Source: Nitrospira sp. CR1.2 (lineage in GTDB: Bacteria > Nitrospirota > Nitrospiria > Nitrospirales > Nitrospiraceae). Taken from it: DNA of 64,000 nt. Position 1 is the stretch's first letter; every line of letters starts with the position of its first letter. The stretch is from assembly GCA_014055495.1 (NCBI GenBank), contig WIAG01000003.1, forward strand, positions 1 through 64,000. The letters run 5' to 3'. Shown here in pieces: positions 27,896-37,445 of the stretch. Made by a program: the position numbers and the translations under genes. The notes under the pieces are model-generated. The model was not told the origin of the DNA. It saw nothing but the letters and a program-made list of their open reading frames with translations, and made no database searches.

Positions 27896-28780
27896 ATGAC
27901 CATCGACGATATCAAGACCATCAGTGTCGTGGGAGCAGGCCAGATGGGACGCGGCATCACGCAGGTCCTGGCGACATGCGGGTGGAACGTCCTGCTCGTG
28001 GACGTGGCGGAAGAGGTGCTGGACGAAGCCACAAAGAAACTCTGGCAGGGCGTGACAAAGGCGGTCGAAAAGGGGACCCTGCGCGGCGATCAAGCGGGCG
28101 CGGCCATGGCCATCATTCACCCTATACGACACCTGCAGCGATTGCGAGAGGCTCAGGTGGTGATCGAAGCCATACCGGAAGATGCGGTCATGAAGCGGGC
28201 GTTGTTCGCCCAACTGGGCCAAGTCTGCGAGCCGTCGACGCTGCTGGCCAGCAACACCTCTTCGATTTCCATTGCGAGTCTGGGTATGGCCTCAGGCAGA
28301 CCGGACCGCGTCGTCGGCCTCCATTTCATGAATCCTGTCCCTGTCATGCGCCTGGTGGAAGTCGTACGTGCCATCGGCACCTCGGAACAGACCATGCACC
28401 TCGCCCTGGACCTAGTCCGACGTGCAGGAAAGACACCGGTCGTCTGTAAAGATTTTCCCGGATTCATCGTCAATCGCATGCTCATTCCCATGATCAACGA
28501 AGCCATCTTCGCGCTGGAGGACGGCGTGGCGACGGCGGAAGAAATCGACCTGGCCATGGTGGAAGGCACGCACCACCCCGTGGGTCCCCTGGCATTGGCG
28601 GACCGGATCGGTCTGGATACGGTGCTCGCCATCTGCGAGGTCCTCCATCAAGACCTCGGCGATCCGAAGTTTCGTCCCTGTCCCCTGTTGCGGAAATACG
28701 TAGAAGCCGGCTGGCTGGGCAGGAAAAGCGGGCATGGATTCTATCACTATGGAGAACAGCCCGCGATGCAGATGCCCTGA
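27896..28780 (+). CDS. 3-hydroxybutyryl-CoA dehydrogenase
   Basis: A 294-residue short-form 3-hydroxyacyl-CoA dehydrogenase. It has the Rossmann motif [35 protein letters not shown] with the catalytic His, and [26 protein letters not shown] closes the family signature. Its length matches the butyryl-type enzyme. GGGAG lies five bases upstream of ATG 27896. It stands between thiolase and the coenzyme-B12 mutase; if the mutase makes butyryl-CoA, this enzyme oxidises the resulting 3-hydroxybutyryl-CoA to acetoacetyl-CoA. Confidence 0.92.
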   Translation: MTIDDIKTISVVGAGQMGRGITQVLATCGWNVLLVDVAEEVLDEATKKLWQGVTKAVEKGTLRGDQAGAAMAIIHPIRHLQRLREAQVVIEAIPEDAVMKRALFAQLGQVCEPSTLLASNTSSISIASLGMASGRPDRVVGLHFMNPVPVMRLVEVVRAIGTSEQTMHLALDLVRRAGKTPVVCKDFPGFIVNRMLIPMINEAIFALEDGVATAEEIDLAMVEGTHHPVGPLALADRIGLDTVLAICEVLHQDLGDPKFRPCPLLRKYVEAGWLGRKSGHGFYHYGEQPAMQMP

Positions 28781-28811
28781 CGTTCCAGCCGATACGCTGG
28801 AGGGCCTCGTC

Positions 28812-30407
28812 ATGAGCGAGCGGACATCTCGATTCACCTCCCTCTCCGGTCTTGCGATCGAACCGGTCTACACGCCCGACCACCTCAAAGACTGGCATGC
28901 CGACCGGGACCTCGGCCTCCCGGGGGCATTTCCCTACACCCGCGGCATCCATTCGACCATGTACCGTGGCCGTCTCTGGACGATGCGGCAATTCGCCGGC
29001 TTCGGCTCTGCAGAGGACACCAACCGGCGCTTCCACTACTTACTTCACCAGGGCCAAACCGGACTGAGTGTGGCCTTCGACTTGCCGACGTTGATGGGAC
29101 TCGACTCGGATGATCCACGAGCACAGGGCGAAGTGGGTCATTGCGGCGTGGCGGTCTCTTCGCTTGCCGACATGGAGCGCCTCTTCGACGGGATCCCCCT
29201 CGATCAGGTCACGACCTCGATGACGATCAACGGGCCGGCTGCCGTACTCTTCGCCATGTACCTTGCCGTTGCCCGGAAACGCGGCATTCCGTTTTCCCGG
29301 CTCGGCGGAACTCTCCAAAACGACATCCTGAAGGAATACATCGCGCAAAAGGAGTGGCTTTTCCCCCCGGAGCCCCATATGGCGTTGACCGTCGACACCA
29401 TCGCCTACTGCGCCGCGCATGTGCCGAAATGGCATCCGATCAGTATCAGCGGCTATCACATCCGGGAAGCCGGTTCGACAGCTGTCCAGGAACTCGCCTT
29501 CACCCTGTACGACGGGTTGACCTACGTGGACGCGGCAGTGAACGCCGGGCTCCATGTCGACACCTTCGCCCCGCGATTGTCGTTCTTCTTCAACGTCCAC
29601 AACGACTTCTTTGAGGAGATCGCCAAGTTCCGTGCGGCTCGACGGCTGTGGGCGCGTGAAATGGAACGGCGCTATCATCCGAAGAACCCGCGTTCACTCC
29701 AGCTCCGCTGCCATGCACAGACCGCTGGATGCTCCCTCACCGCTCAGCAACCGATGAACAACGTCGTGCGGACCAGTCTCCAGGCATTGGCAGCGGTGTT
29801 GGGCGGCACCCAGTCGCTCCACACAAACTCCATGGATGAAACCCTCGCGCTACCCACGGAAGAGGCGGTGACACTCGCCCTGAGAACCCAGCAGATCATT
29901 GCCGCCGAGAGCGAAACCGTCAACACCGTCGATCCCCTGGGCGGATCGTATTTTGTCGAGTCGTTGACGAATCGCCTGGAAGAAGGGGCGCAGGATTATT
30001 TCCGCCGGTTGGACGGAATGGGGGGCATGATTCGCGCCATCGAAGGTGGGTTTCCGCAGCGCGAGATCCTTGAAGCGTCGCAACGGTATCAGCGGGAGCT
30101 CGAGCGTGGCGAGCGGAGTCTGGTCGGCGTCACCGACCATGTGGAGAACAGGCAGCGGCCGATTCCTATTTTACGGATCGGTCCTGAGGTGGAACAGGAG
30201 CAGGTGGCGCGGCTGTCCGACCTGCGCAAATCGCGCGATCCCTTCCGCATGGCCGGCGCGTTGGAGGAAGTGCAGGAGACGGCGGCTTGCCATCAGAATC
30301 TCATGCCCGCGCTCATTGAGGCCGTTCTGGCGAAGGCGACAGTGGGCGAGATCTGCAGCGCATTACGCGAGGTCTATGGAACCTACCGAGAACCGGTGGT
30401 GTTATAA
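28812..30407 (+). CDS. icmA: Coenzyme-B12 acyl-CoA mutase, large subunit, isobutyryl-CoA mutase type
   Basis: A 531-residue substrate-binding TIM-barrel subunit of the methylmalonyl/isobutyryl-CoA mutase family; it lacks the B12 domain, which is encoded at 31391. Two specificity residues differ from methylmalonyl-CoA mutase: Phe61 in RQFAGFG replaces the Tyr89 position, and Gln179 in EYIAQKEW replaces the Arg207 that binds the extra carboxylate. Phe plus Gln is the isobutyryl-CoA mutase pair. [14 protein letters not shown] and the conserved LQND Gln169 are present. Start ATG 28812 leaves a 31-base gap; an upstream frame extension overlaps the previous gene. Predicted reaction: isobutyryl-CoA to n-butyryl-CoA. 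Confidence 0.85.
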   Translation: MSERTSRFTSLSGLAIEPVYTPDHLKDWHADRDLGLPGAFPYTRGIHSTMYRGRLWTMRQFAGFGSAEDTNRRFHYLLHQGQTGLSVAFDLPTLMGLDSDDPRAQGEVGHCGVAVSSLADMERLFDGIPLDQVTTSMTINGPAAVLFAMYLAVARKRGIPFSRLGGTLQNDILKEYIAQKEWLFPPEPHMALTVDTIAYCAAHVPKWHPISISGYHIREAGSTAVQELAFTLYDGLTYVDAAVNAGLHVDTFAPRLSFFFNVHNDFFEEIAKFRAARRLWAREMERRYHPKNPRSLQLRCHAQTAGCSLTAQQPMNNVVRTSLQALAAVLGGTQSLHTNSMDETLALPTEEAVTLALRTQQIIAAESETVNTVDPLGGSYFVESLTNRLEEGAQDYFRRLDGMGGMIRAIEGGFPQREILEASQRYQRELERGERSLVGVTDHVENRQRPIPILRIGPEVEQEQVARLSDLRKSRDPFRMAGALEEVQETAACHQNLMPALIEAVLAKATVGEICSALREVYGTYREPVVL

Positions 30408-30551
30408 GGCGGCGGCAACCGAGGGCCTGCCGGACTCGCGCAACACGGCGCTCACAAGCCCTCGCCGGACGCACGCAGTCGGAAAGCCCCTGGGCGTCGA
30501 CGCTGAGGGACAGGTGAATGTGAGAAGCGGGATCCCACAAGGAACTCTGAC

Positions 30552-31400
30552 ATGAAACTCGGAGCTTTTGAGATCTATCCCGTGACGGACGGACGATTTC
30601 GGTTGGACGGCGGGGCCATGTTCGGCGTCGTCCCGAAAACGCTTTGGGAGCGATGTTGCCCCGCGGACGACCTCAACCGCGTTCCGCTGAGCCTGACCTG
30701 TCTCTTGATCAAGGCGCACGGCAAACATGTCCTGGTGGATACAGGGCTCGGCGACAAGGAAGACGCCAAATTCCAGTCGATCTTTGCGGTCGAGCGCAGA
30801 CCGACGCTGCGCGAATCCCTCGCACAACGTGGCCTCAGCCATGACGACATCCATCTGGTGGTGAATACGCACCTGCACTTCGACCATGCGGGAGGCAACA
30901 CCGTCGCGACAGAAGCACAGACTCTGAAACCGGCGTTTCCGAAAGCGACCTATTGCGTCCAACTGGGCGAATACGAAGACGCGGTACAAGCCAATGAACG
31001 GACAAAGGCCAGCTATCGCCAGGAAAACGTGACGCCCATCTCGCACGCCCGACAATGGGAATTCATCCGGGGAGACACGGAACTCCTTGCCGGCGTCACC
31101 GCCGTCGTCACCCCCGGGCATACCCGTTGCCACCAAAGCGTGAAAGTGGAGTCAGATGGAAAGACTGCATTTTTTCTGGGTGATCTCATCCCCACCGTCT
31201 CGCATCTGCCTCTTCCATACATCATGGGGTACGACCTTAACCCGGTCCGCACCCTGGACACGAAACGCCGGGTCCTGGAGCAAGCTGTAGCAGAACATTG
31301 GCTGTTGATCTTTGAACATGATCCTTTGGTGCAAGCCGGCCATATCAGAAAATCCGCCGAAGGACGGTATGTGCTGGAGGAGGTGCGGCTATGGCAGTAG
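30552..31400 (+). CDS. Metallo-beta-lactamase-fold hydrolase
   Basis: A 282-residue MBL-fold protein with the zinc motif THLHFDHAGG (HxHxDH), a further His in TPGHTRCHQS and the Asp in FLGDLI. The overall layout resembles the AttM/AiiA lactonase-like and thioesterase-like hydrolases. It lies between the two subunits of the B12 mutase: a 144-base gap precedes it, and its stop lies inside the start of the small-subunit gene, a 10-base overlap. That position suggests co-expression with the mutase; a CoA-thioester or lactone housekeeping role is a guess. No signal peptide. Confidence 0.85.
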   Translation: MKLGAFEIYPVTDGRFRLDGGAMFGVVPKTLWERCCPADDLNRVPLSLTCLLIKAHGKHVLVDTGLGDKEDAKFQSIFAVERRPTLRESLAQRGLSHDDIHLVVNTHLHFDHAGGNTVATEAQTLKPAFPKATYCVQLGEYEDAVQANERTKASYRQENVTPISHARQWEFIRGDTELLAGVTAVVTPGHTRCHQSVKVESDGKTAFFLGDLIPTVSHLPLPYIMGYDLNPVRTLDTKRRVLEQAVAEHWLLIFEHDPLVQAGHIRKSAEGRYVLEEVRLWQ

Positions 31401-31798
31401 CGGCGGCCCCCCTGCGGATTCTGATAGGAAAAGTCGGACTGGACGGACATGACCGAGGCGTCAAACTCGTGGCACGCGCCCTCCGGGATGCCGGTGTCGA
31501 GATCATTTACACCGGACTTCACCAGACTCCGGAACAGGTGGTGGCCACCGCCATCCAGGAGGACGTCCATGCCATCGGCCTCAGCATCCATTCCGGCGCG
31601 CACAACTCGCTGTTGCCTCGGGTGCTCCACCTGCTGCGTGAACAGGGCGCCGGAGACATCGCCCTGTTCGGCGGAGGGATCATTCCCGATGAGGATGTGC
31701 CTCGACTGAAGGCGGCCGGTGTGCAGATGTTGTTCGGCCCTGCGACGCCGATGCAGAGTATCGTGAATTTTGTGAAGGCGCTCCACGTCGAACACTGA
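31391..31798 (+). CDS. icmB: Coenzyme-B12 mutase small subunit (B12-binding)
   Basis: A 135-residue cobalamin-binding domain. The base-off motif DxHxxG is complete as Asp18, His20, Gly23 in GLDGHDRGVK, with His20 the predicted lower cobalt ligand; later blocks IGLSIHSGAH and GGGIIPDEDVP are usual for the family. It pairs with the large subunit at 28812 and is followed by a methylcrotonyl-CoA carboxylase beta gene. Two-gene mutases of this size are typical of isobutyryl-CoA mutase. It overlaps the preceding MBL gene by 10 bases. Confidence 0.92.
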   Translation: MAVAAAPLRILIGKVGLDGHDRGVKLVARALRDAGVEIIYTGLHQTPEQVVATAIQEDVHAIGLSIHSGAHNSLLPRVLHLLREQGAGDIALFGGGIIPDEDVPRLKAAGVQMLFGPATPMQSIVNFVKALHVEH

Positions 31799-31810
31799 GG
31801 AGCATCAGCC

Positions 31811-33415
31811 ATGCGTGTGCTGAAGACCGCCGTAAATCGTGACGCGGAAGAGTTCCTCCGCAACCGATCGTATTACGAGCAGCTGTCGGCTGACTTGCAG
31901 AAACATCTCGCGCAGTCGCAGGCCGGCGGCCCGGCCGATGCGGTGGCGCTGCAGAAGCAGCGCGGCAAGCTGACGGCGCGCGAACGGATCGCCTCCCTGC
32001 TCGATCCGGGTTCGCCCTGGCTTGAATTGACTCCCCTTGCTGCCTTCGGCCTCTATGACAATCACGTGCCCTCTGCCGGAATCATCACCGGCATCGGTTC
32101 CGTGTCCGGACGGTTCTGCGTCATTACAGCCAACGACGCCACCGTCAAAGGTGGCACCTATTTCCCCCTCACCATCAAAAAGCACCTGCGGGCACAAGAG
32201 ATCGCGCTCGAGAACCGTCTCCCGGCGATTTACCTCGTCGACTCCGGCGGCGTGTTCCTGCCCTTGCAGGCCGAGGTCTTCGCCGACAAGGAGCATTTCG
32301 GGCGGATCTTCTTCAACCAAGCCCGCATGTCCGCGGCCGGCATCCCGCAGATTGCCGTCGTAATGGGCATGTGCACGGCCGGCGGCGCCTATGTCCCGGC
32401 GATGTGCGATGAGAACATCATCGTCAAAGGGACCGGGACCATTTACCTGGCCGGACCGCCGCTCGTGAAGGCCGCGACCGGCGAGGAGGTCACCAGCGAG
32501 GAACTCGGCGGGGCCGATCTTCACACGCGTCTGTCCGGAGTCAGCGACCACTTGGCGGAGAACGACCTCGATGCGCTGGACCTCTGTCGCGCCTCCATCG
32601 CCACCTTAGGGCGCCGACCGCCCAAGGTTCGTCGGGAGCACATCGATGAGCCGCACTATCCGGCCGACGACCTCTACGGCATCATTCCCCGTAATCCACG
32701 TCAGGCCTGGGACGTTCGCGAAGTCATTGCACGTCTCGTGGACGGGAGCCGCTGGCATGAATTCAAGGCGCGGTATGGACCGACGCTGGTCTGCGGCTTC
32801 GCCCATTGGATGGGCCATCTGATCGGCATCGTCGCCAACAACGGCGTGCTGCTTCCGGAGTCTTCGCTGAAAGGCGCGCATTTCGTCCAACTCTGTTCGC
32901 AGCGCCGGGTTCCACTGCTGTTTCTCCAAAACATCACCGGGTTCATGGTCGGCAGGGAGTACGAAGGCAGAGGAATCATCAAGGACGGAGCCAAAATGGT
33001 GCAGGCGGTGGCGACCGCGGACGTGCCCAAATTCACCCTCGTCGTCGGTGCCTCCCACGGGGCCGGCAATTACGCCATGTGTGGCCGAGCATACGGCCCG
33101 CGATTCCTCTTTACCTGGCCTAACGCCAGGATCTCGGTCATGGGCGCACAACAGGCAGCCCAAGTCCTGGTCACGGTGAAACAGCAGCAACGGGATCGGG
33201 ATCGCACTCCCTTATCCGACGACGAACGGCGGCGGATCACCGATACCACCGTCCGGCAATTTGAACAGGAAGGTAGTCCCTATTTCAGCAGCGGCCACCT
33301 GTGGGATGACGGCATCCTTGATCCCAAGGAGACGCGCAGGGTGATAGGGCTCTGTCTCGACATTGCGACAGCGGTACCGAGCAAGGACAGTCGGGCGCCG
33401 GTGTTCCGTATGTAG
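31811..33415 (+). CDS. liuB: 3-methylcrotonyl-CoA carboxylase beta (carboxyltransferase) subunit
   Basis: A 534-residue acyl-CoA carboxylase carboxyltransferase. The MCC-type signatures are clear: [44 protein letters not shown] and [16 protein letters not shown]. It carboxylates 3-methylcrotonyl-CoA using biotinyl-CO2 from an alpha subunit. That biotin-carboxylase/BCCP alpha subunit, usually next door, is absent from the window. The following genes encode the next two leucine steps. Its start lies 12 bases after the B12-binding gene. Confidence 0.9.
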   Translation: MRVLKTAVNRDAEEFLRNRSYYEQLSADLQKHLAQSQAGGPADAVALQKQRGKLTARERIASLLDPGSPWLELTPLAAFGLYDNHVPSAGIITGIGSVSGRFCVITANDATVKGGTYFPLTIKKHLRAQEIALENRLPAIYLVDSGGVFLPLQAEVFADKEHFGRIFFNQARMSAAGIPQIAVVMGMCTAGGAYVPAMCDENIIVKGTGTIYLAGPPLVKAATGEEVTSEELGGADLHTRLSGVSDHLAENDLDALDLCRASIATLGRRPPKVRREHIDEPHYPADDLYGIIPRNPRQAWDVREVIARLVDGSRWHEFKARYGPTLVCGFAHWMGHLIGIVANNGVLLPESSLKGAHFVQLCSQRRVPLLFLQNITGFMVGREYEGRGIIKDGAKMVQAVATADVPKFTLVVGASHGAGNYAMCGRAYGPRFLFTWPNARISVMGAQQAAQVLVTVKQQQRDRDRTPLSDDERRRITDTTVRQFEQEGSPYFSSGHLWDDGILDPKETRRVIGLCLDIATAVPSKDSRAPVFRM

Positions 33416-33441
33416 ACCGGCCCGCAATTGGAGAAGGCGAG

Positions 33442-34290
33442 ATGCGTCGATTCGCAACCCTCATGGTTGACTCACACGGCGCCATGGCAAAGATTACGCT
33501 CAACCGTCCGCAGCGGCGCAATGCCTTCGACAGTCTGATGGTGGCCGAACTCGGGCAGGCCTTTGAGACGCTGGAGCAGGAACCGACGGTGAGAGTTGTC
33601 GTATTGGCGGCGGCCGGTCCCGTCTTCTGCGCCGGGGCCGACATTCACTGGATGCAGGCAGAATCGCCCGTCTCGGAAGCCCGCGCCAGGGATGATGCGC
33701 AACAGCTCACACGCACGATTCGAACAGTCGATGAATGTCCGTGCCCGGTCATTGCAAGGGTCCAGGGGCCGGCTTTCGGAGGCGGGCTCGGTCTGCTGGC
33801 AGCCTGCGATATGGTCGTGGCGACGGAAGATGCGACGTTTGCGCTGAGCGAAACCAAACTCGGATTGGTCCCGGCGATCATAGCTCCCTTTCTGCTGCGT
33901 AAGGCCGGAGAATCCTTTCTCCGTCGGTATGGGCTGAGCGGCGAGACGCTCGACGCAGCAACGGCCAGACGGTTCCTGTTGGTGCATGACATTGTTCCAC
34001 CGCATGCGCTTGACGATCGCATCGCCGAACTGTCGGAAGCCATCATGAGGCTGGCTCCTCATGCGGTCAGGACCAGCAAATCTCTCTTTCGCCGGATGTC
34101 GTCCCTGTCCGATCACGACTGCCGGTCGCTCGGCGCAGAGGTGAACGCGAGCGCACGCAGGGAACCGGAAGCCGCGGAGGGACTCTCGGCATTCACGGAT
34201 AAGCGGTTGCCGTCCTGGGCCCAGACATCCAGGCGACAACCGGAAGAGGAGGCAGGCACGTCGGATCATGGCTCTCTCCGGCACAGATGA
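33442..34290 (+). CDS. liuC: Enoyl-CoA hydratase, methylglutaconyl-CoA hydratase-like
   Basis: A 282-residue crotonase-fold protein. The block FCAGADIHWMQ, with Trp-Met after the oxyanion loop, is usual in 3-methylglutaconyl-CoA hydratases, and ALSETKLGLVPAIIAPFLLRK fits them as well. It should hydrate methylglutaconyl-CoA to HMG-CoA for the lyase encoded next, whose start overlaps the end of this gene by 23 bases. The last ~25 residues are Arg/Glu-rich and may be disordered. A general enoyl-CoA hydratase is the fallback call. Confidence 0.85.
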   Translation: MRRFATLMVDSHGAMAKITLNRPQRRNAFDSLMVAELGQAFETLEQEPTVRVVVLAAAGPVFCAGADIHWMQAESPVSEARARDDAQQLTRTIRTVDECPCPVIARVQGPAFGGGLGLLAACDMVVATEDATFALSETKLGLVPAIIAPFLLRKAGESFLRRYGLSGETLDAATARRFLLVHDIVPPHALDDRIAELSEAIMRLAPHAVRTSKSLFRRMSSLSDHDCRSLGAEVNASARREPEAAEGLSAFTDKRLPSWAQTSRRQPEEEAGTSDHGSLRHR

Positions 34291-35215
34291 CCTGCGTCGG
34301 TCGTCCGTCCGCATCATCGAGGTATCTCCTCGCGACGGATTGCAGCATGAAGCCACCTTCATGCCCACGGCGCGGAAGATTGCCCTGATTAACGCCCTGT
34401 CGCAAACCGGCGTGGCCGAGATCGAGGCCGGCTCATTCGTCTCCCCCACGGCTATTCCCCAGTTAGCGGATGCAGACGAAGTCTTCCGGGGCATCGAACG
34501 CATCTCCGGTGTCACCTATTCGGCCCTGGTGCCGAACGCGCGCGGCTTCGAGCGAGCCCGAGCCGCGGCCGTCACCAAGATCGCCCTGTTCACAGCCGCC
34601 TCGGAGACGTTCACACGCCACAACATCAAGGCCACGGTTCATGAATCGCTGATGCGTTTTGGGCCGATCATCAGAGCGGCAGAACGGGACGGCATACTGG
34701 TGCGCGCCTACATCTCTACGATCGTGTTCTGTCCCTATGAAGGACGAATCGCGCCGACGCGCGTGCTGGATGTCATGACACAACTGCTCGATCTCGGCGT
34801 GGATGAGCTGTCATTGGGCGAAACCGTGGGCAAGGCCGCACCATCCGACCTCCGCATGTTGCTGGATACCGTGATCCCCCATATCGGCCCGGCCAGGTTG
34901 TCGCTGCATTGCCACGACACCTATGGCATGGGCATCGCGAATATCCTGACGGCCTGGGACGAATATGGACTGACGGCCTTCGACTGTTCGGCAGGAGGCC
35001 TGGGTGGTTGCCCCTATGCACCGGGGGCTTCCGGCAACGTGGCGACCGAAGATGTGGTGTTTGCCCTGAAAGCGTCCGGCGCGAGGGTGCCGGTCGATGA
35101 GCGGCTGGTGGCGGCTTGCGCGCAACAGCTTGCCGAGGCGCTACAGCGTCCGCTCAGTTCCCGACTCTCTCACGTGCCGCGGCAGTACGAACCACCGGCC
35201 ACACTGAAGGTGTGA
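34268..35215 (+). CDS. Hydroxymethylglutaryl-CoA lyase
   Basis: A 315-residue DRE-TIM metallolyase that splits HMG-CoA to acetyl-CoA and acetoacetate, the end of leucine catabolism. The signatures EVSPRDGLQHE, SLHCHDTYGMGIANI (metal-binding His pair) and the catalytic-loop GGLGGCPYAPGASGN with its Cys are complete. Translation overlaps the hydratase gene. MeaB starts after a one-codon gap. The identification is very secure. Confidence 0.94.
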   Translation: MALSGTDDLRRSSVRIIEVSPRDGLQHEATFMPTARKIALINALSQTGVAEIEAGSFVSPTAIPQLADADEVFRGIERISGVTYSALVPNARGFERARAAAVTKIALFTAASETFTRHNIKATVHESLMRFGPIIRAAERDGILVRAYISTIVFCPYEGRIAPTRVLDVMTQLLDLGVDELSLGETVGKAAPSDLRMLLDTVIPHIGPARLSLHCHDTYGMGIANILTAWDEYGLTAFDCSAGGLGGCPYAPGASGNVATEDVVFALKASGARVPVDERLVAACAQQLAEALQRPLSSRLSHVPRQYEPPATLKV

Positions 35216-35216
35216 C

Positions 35217-36038
35217 GTGAAGCAGGACTGTCTCGATCGATCGTCCATGCGGCTCGACGCCGCGACCCTGGCGGAACAGGTCGCAAAGGTTGACGTTCGG
35301 GCCATCGCGCGCGTCATGTCACTCATCGAAAACCGGGACCCAGTCGGAACGGCGGTCCTGGCACAACTTACGCCGTCGCGCGCTCAGGCGTCGGTGATCG
35401 GCATCACCGGGTATCCTGGAACGGGGAAGAGCACGTTGATCGATCAACTCATCACCGCCTACCGGCGTCTCGGACAGAAGGTCGGCGTGTTGGCGGTCGA
35501 CATCAGCAGTCCTATCACGGGTGGTGCGGTACTGGGAGACCGCATCCGGATGCAACAGCATGCGGATGATCCCAAGGTCTTCATCCGGAGCATGGCGACA
35601 CGCGGGCACCAGGGTGGGCTGGCGCACGCCACCGGGGAGGCGCTCCGGGTACTGGAGGCCGCAGCCTACGACATGATCCTCATCGAGACCGTCGGCGTCG
35701 GGCAGAACGAACTGGACATCGTACAGATCGCCCCCATTGTGGTCGCGGTGGTGGCACCGGGACTCGGCGACGAGATCCAGGCCATGAAGGCAGGTCTACT
35801 GGAGGTCGCGGACATTGTCGTCATGAACAAAGGCGATCATGAGGGGGCCGACCGCACCATGCGAGATCTGCAGGCACAGTGCCGGATGGTGCTTCGCACC
35901 GTCGCCCACAGAGACGAAGGGATCTTGGAACTGATTGCCGTCATCGCCGAATACCGGCGAATCCAGGATCTGAACGGGTCGAGATGCGGCAAGACGACAG
36001 AACGCCTCGTGCAGCGTGGAGCAACAAGCGGAAGCTAG
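35217..36038 (+). CDS. meaB: MeaB/ArgK-type G3E GTPase, chaperone of B12 mutase
   Basis: A 273-residue P-loop GTPase. GYPGTGKS (residues 65-72) is Walker A, and IIETVGVGQNELD is the switch/Walker B block; NKGD gives guanine specificity. MeaB proteins load and protect coenzyme-B12 mutases, so it belongs functionally with the mutase at 28812/31391. It begins with GTG one base after the HMG-CoA lyase stop. It is shorter than the ~330-residue norm, and the C-terminal dimerisation arm looks reduced. Confidence 0.9.
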   Translation: MKQDCLDRSSMRLDAATLAEQVAKVDVRAIARVMSLIENRDPVGTAVLAQLTPSRAQASVIGITGYPGTGKSTLIDQLITAYRRLGQKVGVLAVDISSPITGGAVLGDRIRMQQHADDPKVFIRSMATRGHQGGLAHATGEALRVLEAAAYDMILIETVGVGQNELDIVQIAPIVVAVVAPGLGDEIQAMKAGLLEVADIVVMNKGDHEGADRTMRDLQAQCRMVLRTVAHRDEGILELIAVIAEYRRIQDLNGSRCGKTTERLVQRGATSGS

Positions 36039-36050
36039 GAGATCGAGCGT

Positions 36051-37445
36051 ATGTTAGCTGATCACCTCGCACAATACACACGTTCACTCTGTTACGACGA
36101 TCTTCCGGATCCCGTCGTGCATGAGGTGAAGCGACGCCTCTTGGACAGTCTCGGCTGCGCATTCGGCGCCTGGAACGCCCCACCCTGCTCCATCGCACGA
36201 GAGATGGCACAGTCGGTGAAGGTGCCGAACGGCGCCACCTTGTGGGGCACAGGGCACAGAACCCTGCCGGATCTCGCGACCTTTGCCAATGGCGCTATGG
36301 TCCGGTATTTGGACTTTAACGACACCTACCTGGCGAAGGAACCGGCCCATCCGTCCGACAATATCTCAACCGTCCTCGCGGCGGGAGAAACGGTCCATGC
36401 GTCGGGCGCCCGTGTCATTCAAGCCACCGCGCTGGCCTATGAGATCCAGTGTCGACTCTGCGATGCAGCGGCGTTGCGGCCTCGAGGGTGGGACCATGTC
36501 ACGTACGGATCGATCTCCTCTGCGCTCGGCGCAGCCAAGGTGATGAAACTGTCGGAAACGCAGACGCGTCAGGCGATCAACTTGGCCGCGGTGGCAAACA
36601 TCGCCCTGCGGCAAACCAGGGTCGGCGACCTCTCCATGTGGAAAGCTTGCGCGTTTTCCAACGCCGCGCGCAACGGCCTGTTTGCGGCCCAGTTGGCGAG
36701 ACTGGGCATGACGGGACCAGCGCCGATTTTTGAAGGCGACAAGGGATTCATGAAGCTGGTGTCCGGGCCCTTCGAACTGCCGAAGCTCGGTGGTCAGCCG
36801 GCCACGAACGGCGTTTCGGTTCCCTTCAAAATTCTCAACACCTACATCAAGCATGTTCCGGTCGAGTACCATGCCCAGACCGCGGTTGAGGCCGCGTTGA
36901 AGCTGCGAGAAGAATTGATCAAGGAAGAAGGACCTGACGCGATCCACAACCTGGCCGATGTGGAGATCGGTAGTTATGAGGTGGCGCGAGAAATTATCGG
37001 GCACGATCCGGAGAAATGGCGCCCTGCAACGAGAGAAACGGCCGACCATAGTTTTCCCTACTGCGTCGCCGCAGCCCTGTTGGACGGCCGTCTTACGCTC
37101 CAATCCTTCAGCGCCAAGCGACTGTCAGATCCGATGCTACGCACACTGATGAGTCGCATCCGCGTGGTTCGATTAGCGGAATTCGACGGGGCCTACCCCG
37201 ATCGGATGCCGACCCGTCTCACAGCCACCACCACCAAGGGCGCCACTCACCGCACGCAAGTCGACCTGCCCTTGGGCCACCCGAGCCGTCCCCTGTCGGA
37301 TCAGGAAGTGGAGGACAAGTTCCGACGCCTGGCATCGAGGCGGCTCAGCGGGACACGACTCGCCCGTCTCATCGAGGCTGTCTGGAACCTGGAGCAGGTG
37401 GAGGACATCGGCACCGTGATGCCGCTCCTCAAGGTCACAACATGA
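36051..37445 (+). CDS. prpD: MmgE/PrpD family 2-methylcitrate dehydratase
   Basis: A 464-residue MmgE/PrpD protein dehydrating 2-methylcitrate to 2-methylaconitate in propionyl-CoA oxidation. Family blocks include RRLLDSLGCAFGAW, VRYLDFNDTY, HPSDNISTVLA, RGWDHVTYGSISSALGAAKVM, and HTS-like residues near ETADHSFPYCVAAALLDG. The order prpD-prpB-citrate synthase defines a methylcitrate module. It overlaps prpB by ATGA. No AcnD or PrpF is present, as expected for the PrpD pathway variant. Confidence 0.9.
   Translation: MLADHLAQYTRSLCYDDLPDPVVHEVKRRLLDSLGCAFGAWNAPPCSIAREMAQSVKVPNGATLWGTGHRTLPDLATFANGAMVRYLDFNDTYLAKEPAHPSDNISTVLAAGETVHASGARVIQATALAYEIQCRLCDAAALRPRGWDHVTYGSISSALGAAKVMKLSETQTRQAINLAAVANIALRQTRVGDLSMWKACAFSNAARNGLFAAQLARLGMTGPAPIFEGDKGFMKLVSGPFELPKLGGQPATNGVSVPFKILNTYIKHVPVEYHAQTAVEAALKLREELIKEEGPDAIHNLADVEIGSYEVAREIIGHDPEKWRPATRETADHSFPYCVAAALLDGRLTLQSFSAKRLSDPMLRTLMSRIRVVRLAEFDGAYPDRMPTRLTATTTKGATHRTQVDLPLGHPSRPLSDQEVEDKFRRLASRRLSGTRLARLIEAVWNLEQVEDIGTVMPLLKVTT

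Noticed and set aside
28812-31798. First thought of as methylmalonyl-CoA mutase
   Set aside because: Active-site positions are Phe and Gln, not Tyr and Arg, and a methylcitrate cycle already handles propionyl-CoA.
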